Of a stretch of DNA of 64,000 nt, positions 15,960 to 23,288 are shown piece by piece. The position numbers and the translations under genes were made by a program. Within the stretch, counting starts at the first letter, position 1; every line of letters starts with the position of its first letter. The stretch is taken from contig NZ_FYEK01000003.1 of assembly GCF_900187885.1 (NCBI RefSeq), positions 341,612 to 405,611 of the forward strand. Direction: 5' to 3'. Under the pieces are notes generated by a model, which was given only the letters and a program-made list of their open reading frames with translations, searched no databases and was not told the DNA's origin. This stretch comes from Thermoflexus hugenholtzii JAD2 (GTDB taxonomy: Bacteria > Chloroflexota > Anaerolineae > Thermoflexales > Thermoflexaceae).

Positions 15960-17384
15960 ATGATGCTCTCCCCAGAGGCCCTTGCGGAAGGATTGCGCCT
16001 GTATGGGCTCCATCTGATCGTGGGATCCATCCGGGAGCTCCCCGACGGCGGGGCGATCTTCGCCGCCCGTCAGGGAAGCGAGCGACGGATCGGATGGATC
16101 GGGGAGACATCCCCCTTCCCCGCCCCGGATCCGCGCATGTCGATGCGCGTCCAGGAGCATCTCGTGTGGATCCACCCCTGGACGTGGGCCCATTATCGCA
16201 TCCTGCGGGAGCGCCTCCCAGCCCTGTCCCCCACGCGGTGCGATCGGCCCGCCTCCTTCGGGGCGGGGGATCGCCTGGGGATGGCCACGGCGGCTCAGAT
16301 CGCCGCCCTGGAGCGCTACCCGGTCTTCCCGGTGCTGGCCCAGCAGTCCCCCCGGGAGCTCGCCCGCACCGGCCGGGATTTCCGCTCGGTCCTGCTCGAC
16401 GCCGCGTGGGGGGTCTTCGCCTCCGGATTCGCGGGCCCCTTCGGCGCCGATGCGGATCACCTCCAGGATGACGAACAGCTGCGCGCGGCGGCCGAGGCCG
16501 GTTACTCCCTTTACACGTTCGATCTGCGCCGGGCCCTGGCCCGGGGCCCCCGTCCGTGGGAGGCGCTTTCGCCCCTCGCCCGCTCGGTGGTCGCCGAGCT
16601 GGCGGACCGGCGGGTCGAGGCGCCACAGGGCCCGCGAACGCTGGAGGAATCGGCCCTGCGGGCCGCAGCCTGCCGCTACGAGCCGGCCCTGGAGGAGGTG
16701 GTCCGCGGGGCCGAGATCCTCCGCGATCAGGGGATCGACGCCGACCTGGAGGTGTCGGTGGACGAGACCGAGGAGGAAACCACCCCGGAGGCCCATGCCT
16801 TCATCGCCGTGTATCTGCAACGGCGCGGGGTGGCCCTCTGGAGCCTGGCCCCCCGCTTCCCGGGGGTCTTCGAGAAGGCCGTCGATTATGAGGGGGAGGT
16901 GGAACGCTTCGCGCAGGCAGCCGCCCTCCACACCGCCGTGGCCCGGACCTTCGGGGGCCACCGGCTCAGCCTGCACTCCGGCAGCGAGAAGTTCCGCATC
17001 CTCCCGGTCTTCCGAGAGGCAACCGGAGGACGTTTCCACGTGAAAACCTCGGGGACCACCTGGCTGCAGGCGGTGCGGGTGGTGGCGCGGGCCGTCCCCG
17101 CTCTCTTCGCGGAGCTCTACGCCATCGCCCGGGCGCATCTGGAGGAGAGCCGCCGGGATTACCCCATCGCGCTGCAGCCGGAGGCGCTGCCCCCTGCCCT
17201 CCCCGACGATCCCGAAGCCGCGCTGGCCGACCGCGCCGTGCGACAGCTTTTCCACATCTCTTACGGCGTGCTGTTGCGCGAGCGAGGGCCCGCGATCCGG
17301 GCACTCCTGGAGGCCCACGAGGCGGAACACTTCACCGCCGTCCGGGAGAACCTGGAGCGCCACTTAGAGGCATTGCTAAAATAG
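15960..17384 (+). CDS. uxaE: Tagaturonate/fructuronate epimerase UxaE
   Basis: 474 residues. RPASFGAGDRLGMATAAQI, VLAQQSPRELARTGRDFRSV, AAWGVFASGF, FGADADHLQ and FHVKTSGTTWLQAV match the UxaE family described from Thermotoga maritima TM0440, including its conserved Asp/His-rich GADADH. The enzyme interconverts D-tagaturonate and D-fructuronate, merging the galacturonate-type and glucuronate-type branches. In this operon it would take the tagaturonate produced by IolO and hand fructuronate to the SDR reductase. Two ATG codons (15960, 15963) could serve as start; a GGGAGGAGG lies a little far upstream. It is the last gene before a roughly 1.1-kb interruption of the operon by small hypothetical genes. 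Confidence 0.88.
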   Translation: MMLSPEALAEGLRLYGLHLIVGSIRELPDGGAIFAARQGSERRIGWIGETSPFPAPDPRMSMRVQEHLVWIHPWTWAHYRILRERLPALSPTRCDRPASFGAGDRLGMATAAQIAALERYPVFPVLAQQSPRELARTGRDFRSVLLDAAWGVFASGFAGPFGADADHLQDDEQLRAAAEAGYSLYTFDLRRALARGPRPWEALSPLARSVVAELADRRVEAPQGPRTLEESALRAAACRYEPALEEVVRGAEILRDQGIDADLEVSVDETEEETTPEAHAFIAVYLQRRGVALWSLAPRFPGVFEKAVDYEGEVERFAQAAALHTAVARTFGGHRLSLHSGSEKFRILPVFREATGGRFHVKTSGTTWLQAVRVVARAVPALFAELYAIARAHLEESRRDYPIALQPEALPPALPDDPEAALADRAVRQLFHISYGVLLRERGPAIRALLEAHEAEHFTAVRENLERHLEALLK

Positions 17385-17420
17385 ATCGGGGGTGAGAGAG
17401 CCCAACGTGCTCCACCTCAA

Positions 17421-17529
17421 CGATTCGTCAGTCCAACGGAGGGATAAATAAATGAGCTTCACAGGCCCGAGCCGATCGCCGTGAAAGCGCTTCCGGGATA
17501 TCGACTCTGGATCCGGTATTCGGATGGCG
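17421..17529 (+). pseudogene. Truncated duplicate of the DUF2442 gene start
   Basis: These 109 bases align without gaps to 18073-18181, the 5' end of the DUF2442 gene and its leader. The coding part has only three differences over the last 69 bases. In this copy the start codon is destroyed (the ATG is replaced by an A+T-rich triplet run preceded by an in-frame TAA) and the frame stops at a TGA just past 17530. It is therefore a dead fragment left by duplication, or by recombination that inserted the two intervening genes. Confidence 0.8.
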
Positions 17530-17599
17530 GAGTCTGAGGAACGCAGGCGGCGCGTGCGTCCTCCCGGATAGCCCGTTTGTTAGCACGCGAGCATGACAA

Positions 17600-17839
17600 A
17601 TGAGTCCAAGATTCAAGATTCTCGGCGAGATCAGAGACATTGAGACCATCGCATCAGGCCGAGGCGTGTATATCCGACGCCATCTGGAACGCATTTACGG
17701 CCGAGGGCGATGGCGGAAAATGAAAGGCATCGCCATCGTCGAGCTTCCGGATGGCACAATCTGTGAAGCAGAAATACACTGGTATGAGGCCCATGGAATA
17801 GGCCGCCGAGATTTCAAAATCAAGAGGGTGATCCGATGA
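17600..17839 (+). CDS. Small hypothetical protein (79 aa)
   Basis: 79 residues, basic, opening MSPRFKILGEIRDIETIASG and containing YGRGRWRKMKGIAIVEL and EIHWYEAHGIGRRDFKIKR. I recognise this pattern as a small uncharacterised family common in cyanobacteria and Chloroflexota, often encoded beside other small proteins of unknown role. No membrane segment or cysteine. Its base composition is visibly less GC-rich than the operon around it, which suggests acquisition. It overlaps the next gene by four bases (ATGA), so the two are translationally coupled. Function unknown; a toxin-antitoxin-like pairing is possible but unsupported. Confidence 0.7.
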   Translation: MSPRFKILGEIRDIETIASGRGVYIRRHLERIYGRGRWRKMKGIAIVELPDGTICEAEIHWYEAHGIGRRDFKIKRVIR

Positions 17840-18072
17840 GCGAATTTGTCATATGCATCAACAATGAAGGGAATCCGGCCAGCCTGATTGTCGGCAAAGT
17901 GTATCGCAGGCTGCCTGATCCAGAAGCGGAGTCCCACCATATGATTCGCATCATCGATGAGGACCTATCGGAGCCCGATGGGTATCTCTACCCCGCATCC
18001 ATGTTTGTGCCTGTGGAACTGCCGGAGGAAGCGAAGCGGATATTCACGGCGATAGGAAACCGTACTGAATAA
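17836..18072 (+). CDS. Small hypothetical protein (78 aa)
   Basis: 78 residues, acidic: EFVICINNEGNPASLIVGKVY, DPEAESHHMIRIIDED and YLYPASMFVPVELPEEA. It looks like a compact SH3-like beta protein family found as small orphan genes in cyanobacteria and related phyla; no function is known to me. The start ATG overlaps the stop of the preceding basic small protein, and the acid/base pairing of two coupled genes is reminiscent of interacting partners. The DUF2442 gene follows 27 bases later. Confidence 0.7.
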   Translation: MSEFVICINNEGNPASLIVGKVYRRLPDPEAESHHMIRIIDEDLSEPDGYLYPASMFVPVELPEEAKRIFTAIGNRTE

Positions 18073-18181
18073 CGATCCGCCAGCCCAACGGAAGAATGGA
18101 TGAGTGAGCTTCGCAGGCCCGAGCCGATCGCCGTGAAAGCGCTTCCGGGATATCGACTCTGGATCCGATATTCAGATGGCG
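18073..18181 (+). repeat. Intact copy of the 109-bp direct repeat (DUF2442 leader and start)
   Basis: Partner of 17421-17529 in direct orientation. The two small genes lie exactly between the copies, which suggests one duplication or insertion event of about 650 bases. Confidence 0.8.
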
Positions 18182-18402
18182 TAGAAGGCACGCTGGATCT
18201 CTCGGACCTGGTTGGGAAAGGCGTCTTCGCGGCATGGGAGAACGAACAGGAGTTTGAGAAAGTCCATATCGGATCCGGCGGGGAGATCTCCTGGGGTGAG
18301 GAGATCGAGATATGCCCGGACGCGTTGTATCTGCGGATCACCGGGAAGCGGCCGGAAGATCTGTTCCCAAGGTTGCGAGAACTGGTTCAGCAGCATGCCT
18401 GA
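18100..18402 (+). CDS. DUF2442 domain protein
   Basis: 100 residues with the DUF2442 pattern: VKALPGYRLWIRYSDGVEGTL, DLSDLVGKGVF, then GEISWGEEIEICPDALYLRIT. DUF2442 proteins are small beta-rich proteins often paired with DUF4160 in putative toxin-antitoxin loci; no DUF4160 gene is present here. The ATG at 18100 follows GAAGAATGG, a weak ribosome site. With the two small genes upstream it forms an islet splitting uxaE from the 2-hydroxyacid dehydrogenase gene, and it is probably not part of the sugar pathway. Confidence 0.85.
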   Translation: MSELRRPEPIAVKALPGYRLWIRYSDGVEGTLDLSDLVGKGVFAAWENEQEFEKVHIGSGGEISWGEEIEICPDALYLRITGKRPEDLFPRLRELVQQHA

Positions 18403-18516
18403 GAGCTGCGGGAACGCGCTGTGCAACACCAGCTGCTCTATCGCCTGCCTCCTCTCGAATGAGCATCCCCTGGAAGATCGATCCACCTCGATCCTTAGTG
18501 GAGAAGGATAGCCGCT

Positions 18517-19527
18517 ATGCGTCCGCGCATCGCCATCGTGAACTCCAGCAGCTTCGGCCGCTACTTCCCGGAGCACCTGGAGCGCCTATCCACCCTGGGG
18601 GAGGTCCGGCGGCTGGACTTCCCCCCGCACATCGATGGCTGGGCCCTGGCTGAGGCGCTCCGCGGCTTCCCGATCCTCATCGTGAGCGTCACCCCGCGGT
18701 TCGGCCCGGAGTTCTTCGCCCATAAGGACGAAACCTGGTTGATCGCCCGTCACGGCATCGGCGTCGACAACATCCACCTCCCCTCCGCCACCGCCCACGG
18801 GGTCCTGGTCACCCGGGTGACGCCCTGGATGGAACGGGAGGCGGTGGCGGAGCTCACCGTCGGGCTGCTGCTCGCCCTGCTCCGCCGCATCCCCGAGGCT
18901 GCCGCCGCGGTCCGGGCGGGCCGTTGGACGGAGCGGGCGGCCTTCGTCGGATGGGAGCTCCGGGGCAAAACCGTAGGGCTCATCGGCTTCGGGAACATCG
19001 GAAGCCGGGTGGGGGAGATCCTGGCCCAGGGCTTCCGCGCCCGGGTGCTGGCCTATGACCCGAACGTGCCGCCGGAGGCGATCCGGGCGGCGGGGGCTGA
19101 GCCGGCGGACCTGGAGACCCTCCTTCGGGAGGCCGACATCCTCTCCCTCCACGCCGCCCTCACGGAGGAGAACATCCGTATGCTCTCCGGCGAGGCCTTC
19201 GCGAAGATGAAGCCGGGCGTGATCCTGGTGAACACGGCCCGGGGGGAGCTGATCGATGAGGCCGCCCTGATCGCCGCCCTGGAGGAAGGACGGGTGGCTG
19301 GCGCGGCGCTGGATGTGATGACGGAGGAGCCCATTCCCGCAGACCATCCCTTGCTGCGCTTTCCCAACGTGCTCATCGTCCCCCACATCGCCGCGTATAC
19401 CCGTGAGACCCTGCGGCGGATGGGGGAGAAAGTGATCTCCGATGTGGAACGGGTGCTGCGCGGGGAGATCCCGGAGGAAGTGGTGAACCCCGAGGTCCTT
19501 CCCCATGCCCGGGCCTGGCGACGATGA
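18517..19527 (+). CDS. D-isomer-specific 2-hydroxyacid dehydrogenase (SerA/GhrB-like)
   Basis: 336 residues, ATG after GGAGAAGG. NAD-binding GLIGFGNIGSRVGEI; catalytic Arg in NTARGELIDEAAL, Glu in DVMTEEP and His in PHIAAYTRETL complete the R-E-H triad. Members include phosphoglycerate dehydrogenase and the glyoxylate/2-ketogluconate reductase GhrB; there is no ACT or ASB domain, so serine synthesis is less likely. Its place next to a sugar-acid kinase and a 6-phosphogluconate dehydrogenase suggests it interconverts a 2-keto and a 2-hydroxy hexonate, for example 2-keto-D-gluconate with D-gluconate or D-mannonate. This is inference from context. Confidence 0.85.
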   Translation: MRPRIAIVNSSSFGRYFPEHLERLSTLGEVRRLDFPPHIDGWALAEALRGFPILIVSVTPRFGPEFFAHKDETWLIARHGIGVDNIHLPSATAHGVLVTRVTPWMEREAVAELTVGLLLALLRRIPEAAAAVRAGRWTERAAFVGWELRGKTVGLIGFGNIGSRVGEILAQGFRARVLAYDPNVPPEAIRAAGAEPADLETLLREADILSLHAALTEENIRMLSGEAFAKMKPGVILVNTARGELIDEAALIAALEEGRVAGAALDVMTEEPIPADHPLLRFPNVLIVPHIAAYTRETLRRMGEKVISDVERVLRGEIPEEVVNPEVLPHARAWRR

Positions 19528-19539
19528 TCGGAGCGGGCG

Positions 19540-21054
19540 ATGTGGATCCTCGCCGTGGACATCGGCACTACGCACGTGAAAGCGGGCTGCCTGGACCCCG
19601 AGGGCCGGCTCCGGCGCCGGGCGGTGCGGGCGCTTCCGCTGCTGCGGGATGAGACCGGCCGAGCGGAGCACGACCCGGAGGCCCTGTGGGATGCCTTCGT
19701 GGCCGCAACCCGGGAGGCGCTGGGGGAAGAGGCCCCGGCGGTGCGCGGGCTGATCCTCTCGGCCTATCAGCTGGGCCTGCTGCCGGTGGACGCGCGGGGA
19801 CGACCGCTGATGGGCCTGATGACGCTGCTCGACACCCGGCCCCGGGAGACTTTCCCGGGCTTGCTCGCCCGCATCGATGGGACCATCCTTTATGCCCGCA
19901 CCGGCTGCCCGCCCCTCTTCCATTACCCCCTGGCCAAGCTGGCGTGGCTCCGGGCTCGTCGCCCGGAGATCTTCCGGGCGGCCCGCTGGTTCCTGGGGGC
20001 GAAGGAATACCTGCTGCTGCGGCTGCTGGGGAAGCCCTTCACTGAGCCCTCCCTGGCCACGGCCACCCAGCTGATGGACCTGCGCACCCTGCGCTGGGAC
20101 CCGGAGCTGCTGGCGGCGGTGGAGCTGTCCGCGGATCGCCTGCCGGAGGTGGTAGCCCCGGAGGCCCGCCTGGGCCCGCTGCGGCCGGAGGCGGCGGCCG
20201 CCCTGGGCCTCCCGCCGGAGGTGGAAGTGATCGCCGGGGTCTACGACGGGGGGGCGATGGGCCTCGGGCTGGGCGCCCTGGCGCCGGGCGTGGGCGTGAT
20301 GAACCTGGGCACCACGGCGATGATCCGCATGATCGCGGCGCAGCCGGTTCTGGACCACAGCCCCCGCATGCGGCTGCAGACCTATGCGCTGCTCCCGGGA
20401 CGGTGGTTTCCCGGCGGGGCCCTCAACAACGCCGGGATCGTCCGTCAGTGGCTTCAGGAGGCGGTGCTGCGGGTGGTCGACGCGGAGGCGGAAGCCCTAG
20501 CCGAGGCGACCGCGGGGCCCACGGGGATTCTGTTCTTCCCCTTTCTCGCCGGGGAGCGGGAGCCCGGGATCGGCCCTATGGCCTCCGGGGTGATCTTCGG
20601 CCTACGTGTCCACCACGGGCAGGGCCACTTGATCCGGGCAGCGATGGAGGGGGTGGCCTTCGCCCTGCGCCGCCTCCTGGAGGCGCTGCGGGAGAACGGA
20701 CTGCAACCTGTTCGGCTGCGCGCAGGGGGCGGCGGCACCCGCTCCCCGCTCTGGATGCGGATCCTCGCCTCTGTCTTCGAGATGCCCATCGAAGTCCCCG
20801 AGATCCCGGAGCCCAGCCTCCTCGGGAGCGCGATGTTGGCCTGGAAAGCCCTGGGGATCCTCCCGGACCTCTCTGCCCTCCCCCCTGGAGTGCCGGTTCG
20901 GGTGTATTCACCGGTGGAGGACTGGATCCCCGTTTACGCAGAGCAGTTCGCCCGCTTCCAGGCCGTGCTGGCGAATCTGGAGGCCGCGTTCCAGCATGGA
21001 GGGAGTTCCGAAGCCCACCACCTCACGATGGGAGGCGCGCATGAACCGTTGTGA
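19540..21054 (+). CDS. FGGY-family sugar or sugar-acid kinase (gluconokinase-like)
   Basis: 504 residues. FGGY N domain WILAVDIGTTHVKAG (ATP phosphate loop) and C domain with GVMNLGTTAMI and the signature-like GGGGTRSPLWMRILASVF. Length and layout fit gluconate/xylulose/glycerol kinases; the neighbouring 6-phosphogluconate dehydrogenase gene, overlapping by 14 bases, makes a hexonate substrate likely. In a standard reading it would phosphorylate D-gluconate; because the operon appears to generate D-mannonate, mannonate is a second candidate. It starts 12 bases after the dehydrogenase stop, with a GGAGCGGG site. Confidence 0.85.
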   Translation: MWILAVDIGTTHVKAGCLDPEGRLRRRAVRALPLLRDETGRAEHDPEALWDAFVAATREALGEEAPAVRGLILSAYQLGLLPVDARGRPLMGLMTLLDTRPRETFPGLLARIDGTILYARTGCPPLFHYPLAKLAWLRARRPEIFRAARWFLGAKEYLLLRLLGKPFTEPSLATATQLMDLRTLRWDPELLAAVELSADRLPEVVAPEARLGPLRPEAAAALGLPPEVEVIAGVYDGGAMGLGLGALAPGVGVMNLGTTAMIRMIAAQPVLDHSPRMRLQTYALLPGRWFPGGALNNAGIVRQWLQEAVLRVVDAEAEALAEATAGPTGILFFPFLAGEREPGIGPMASGVIFGLRVHHGQGHLIRAAMEGVAFALRRLLEALRENGLQPVRLRAGGGGTRSPLWMRILASVFEMPIEVPEIPEPSLLGSAMLAWKALGILPDLSALPPGVPVRVYSPVEDWIPVYAEQFARFQAVLANLEAAFQHGGSSEAHHLTMGGAHEPL

Positions 21055-22453
21055 GATCGGAATCATCGGCTTGGCGGTGATGGGGCAGAACCTGGCCCTG
21101 AACTTCGCCCGCCACGGCATCTCCGTGTGCGTCTACAACCGGACCCGGGAGCGCACCGAGGCGTTCATGCGGGAGCGGGTGCGGGGCGAGCCCATCACCC
21201 CGGCGGATTCGCTGGAGGAGCTGGCCCGGTGTCTCACCCGTCCTCGCCGCATCCTCCTGATGGTCCAGGCCGGGCTGGCGGTGGATCAGGTGATCGAAGC
21301 CCTGCTTCCCTTCCTGGAGCCCGGAGACCTGGTGATGGACGGGGGGAATTCCCATTACGCGGACACCGAGCGGCGGATGGAGGCCCTGGCCGCCCGCGGG
21401 ATCCGGTTCCTGGGGGTGGGGATCAGCGGGGGGGAGAAAGGGGCGCTCCTCGGCCCCTCGATCATGCCCGGGGGGACGCCGGAGGCGTATGCGCTGGCGG
21501 AAGAGTTCCTCCTGCGCATCGCCGCGCAAAGCGAGGAGGGTCCGTGTTGCGCCTATATGGGCCGGGGCGGCGCCGGCCATTTCGTGAAGATGGTGCACAA
21601 CGCCATCGAATACGCCTTCATGCAGGGCATCGCCGAGGCCTATGATTTCATGAAAAACGCGCTGGGGATGCCGGCCGACGCCATCGCCGAGACCTTCGCG
21701 CGCTGGAACGAGGGGACGCTGAACGCGTATCTGGTGGAGCTGGCCGCGCGGGTGCTCCGATACCGGGATCCCGAGACGGGGGAGCCCCTGGTGGAGCGGA
21801 TCCTGGATCAGGCGGAGCAGAAGGGAACTGGCCGCTGGGCCGCCCAGGCCGCCCTGGAGCTGGGCGTCCCCACACCCACGCTGACGGCGGCGGTCATCGC
21901 CCGCACCCTCTCCCACTTCAAGGCCGACCGGGAGCGGATCGCGGCCGGCTTCCCGTGGCCCGACCGCCGGTCGGAGGCGGCGGATCCGTCGGCCGTCACG
22001 GATCTGGAGGCCGCGCTGAACCTAACGGTGCTGAGCGCCTTCTCTCAGGGCCTGTGGCTGCTGCACGAAGCCTCCCGGGCCTACCGTTACGGGACGGATC
22101 GAACCGAGGTGCTGCGGGTGTGGCGGGCCGGCTGCATCATCCGCGCCCGCTGGCTGATCTTCCTGCGGGAGATCCTCCGTGAGGACCCCGAGGATCCTCA
22201 CCTCCTGTTCCACCCACGGTTCCGCCAGGAGCTCCAGGGACGGCTCCCCGCCGCCGGCCGGGTCCTGGCCCGGGCCTTCGAGGCCGGGATCCCCATGCCG
22301 GCCCTGCGCACAGCGGTGGATTACGTGCTGTCCATGCGGCGGGCGCGGCTCCCGGCCAACCTGATCCAGGCCCAGCGGGACGCCTTCGGCGCCCACACCT
22401 ACCAGCGGATCGATCGCCCGGGGACCTTCCATACGGAGTGGGAGGAGGGATGA
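21041..22453 (+). CDS. gnd: 6-phosphogluconate dehydrogenase, decarboxylating
   Basis: 470 residues, the usual length. NADP site IGIIGLAVMGQNLALNFARH; substrate and catalytic motifs GVGISGGEKGALLGPS (Ser-Gly-Gly and general-acid Glu region), VKMVHNAIEY (catalytic Lys, His-Asn) and ILDQAEQKGTGRWA. It oxidises C3 of 6-phosphogluconate and releases CO2 to give ribulose 5-phosphate. ATG 21041 with GGGAGG upstream is preferred over an in-frame start 45 bases earlier because the family begins at CEIGIIGLAVMG. It overlaps the kinase gene by 14 bases and the SDR gene by 4, so it clearly belongs to this operon. Since C2 becomes CH2OH in the product, a 2-epimeric phosphohexonate would give the same product if accepted. 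Confidence 0.93.
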   Translation: MNRCEIGIIGLAVMGQNLALNFARHGISVCVYNRTRERTEAFMRERVRGEPITPADSLEELARCLTRPRRILLMVQAGLAVDQVIEALLPFLEPGDLVMDGGNSHYADTERRMEALAARGIRFLGVGISGGEKGALLGPSIMPGGTPEAYALAEEFLLRIAAQSEEGPCCAYMGRGGAGHFVKMVHNAIEYAFMQGIAEAYDFMKNALGMPADAIAETFARWNEGTLNAYLVELAARVLRYRDPETGEPLVERILDQAEQKGTGRWAAQAALELGVPTPTLTAAVIARTLSHFKADRERIAAGFPWPDRRSEAADPSAVTDLEAALNLTVLSAFSQGLWLLHEASRAYRYGTDRTEVLRVWRAGCIIRARWLIFLREILREDPEDPHLLFHPRFRQELQGRLPAAGRVLARAFEAGIPMPALRTAVDYVLSMRRARLPANLIQAQRDAFGAHTYQRIDRPGTFHTEWEEG

Positions 22454-23283
22454 GCTTCCTGGAGGACCTGTTCTCGCTGAAGGGGAAGGTGGCCCTGCTC
22501 ACCGGGGGAGCGGGGATGCTGGCGGGGGCCATCGGCCGGGGCCTGGCCCGGGCCGGCGCCCGGGTAGTGTTCACGGACTACCGTCCTCCGGCGGAACGCC
22601 TGGAGGCCCGGCTGCAGGCCCTGCGGGCGGAAGGACTGGAGGTCTATGGTGAGCAGATGGATGTCCTGAAACGGGAGGAAATCGAGGCAGCGGCGGAACG
22701 AGTGCGGCGGGAGATCGGTCCGGTGACCATCCTGGTGAACCTGGCGGGGGGCAATCTCCCGGAAGCCACGGTGGGGCCGGAGCGCTCGTTCTTCGATCTG
22801 CCTCTGGAGGCCCTGGAGAAGGTGGTGGCCCTGAACCTCTTCGGCGGGGCCATCCTCCCCAGCCAGATCTTCGCCCGGCAGATGGTCGAGGCCGGCGAGG
22901 GGGTGATCCTGAACGTCTCCTCTATGGCGGCCTTCCGCCCCCTGAGCCGGGTGGTGGGCTACGCGGCCGCCAAGGCGGCGGTGAACAACTTCACCCGATG
23001 GCTGGCCGTGCATCTGGCCCGGGAGTATTCCCCCCGGATCCGGGTCAACGCCATCGCCCCGGGGTTCTTCCTGACCGAGCAGAACCGTTTCCTGTTGCTC
23101 GACGAGCAGGGGAACCTGACCCCTCGGGGGCGAGCGATCCTCGCCCGCACGCCCATGGGGCGGTTCGGAGACCCGGAGGATCTGGTGGGCACGGTGATCT
23201 GGCTCGCCTCCCCCGCCAGCGCCTTCGTCACCGGCATCGTGGTCCCGGTGGACGGCGGGTTCGACGCGGATTCGGGGGTGTAG
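22450..23283 (+). CDS. uxuB: SDR fructuronate reductase / D-mannonate oxidoreductase (YjmF/UxuB type)
   Basis: 277 residues. SDR cofactor loop LLTGGAGMLAGAIG, NLAGGNLPEAT, and the catalytic Ser in ILNVSSMAAF with Tyr/Lys in GYAAAKAAVNNF. The long C-terminal pattern AIAPGFFLTEQNRFLL, ILARTPMGRFGDPEDLVG and the ending VPVDGGFDADSGV match the Bacillus YjmF-type D-mannonate oxidoreductases rather than generic SDRs. It should reduce D-fructuronate to D-mannonate with NAD(P)H, directly after UxaE. ATG 22450 follows GGAGGAGGG and overlaps the gnd stop. No mannonate dehydratase (UxuA) gene accompanies it in the window. Confidence 0.8.
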   Translation: MSFLEDLFSLKGKVALLTGGAGMLAGAIGRGLARAGARVVFTDYRPPAERLEARLQALRAEGLEVYGEQMDVLKREEIEAAAERVRREIGPVTILVNLAGGNLPEATVGPERSFFDLPLEALEKVVALNLFGGAILPSQIFARQMVEAGEGVILNVSSMAAFRPLSRVVGYAAAKAAVNNFTRWLAVHLAREYSPRIRVNAIAPGFFLTEQNRFLLLDEQGNLTPRGRAILARTPMGRFGDPEDLVGTVIWLASPASAFVTGIVVPVDGGFDADSGV

Positions 23284-23288
23284 CGCGG

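Noticed and set aside
14817..17363. Long open frame (over 800 codons) on the minus strand opposite iolN and uxaE
   Set aside because: It mirrors the codon structure of well-recognised plus-strand genes; its translation is Pro/Gly/Arg/His-rich without any domain. Similar antisense frames opposite the first kinase, the FGGY kinase and aspS were rejected for the same reason.
17428..17694. Minus-strand frame of 88 codons over the DUF2442 fragment
   Set aside because: It is the complement of the duplicated fragment and of the 79-aa gene start, with no ribosome site or family pattern; a similar frame appears opposite the intact repeat copy.
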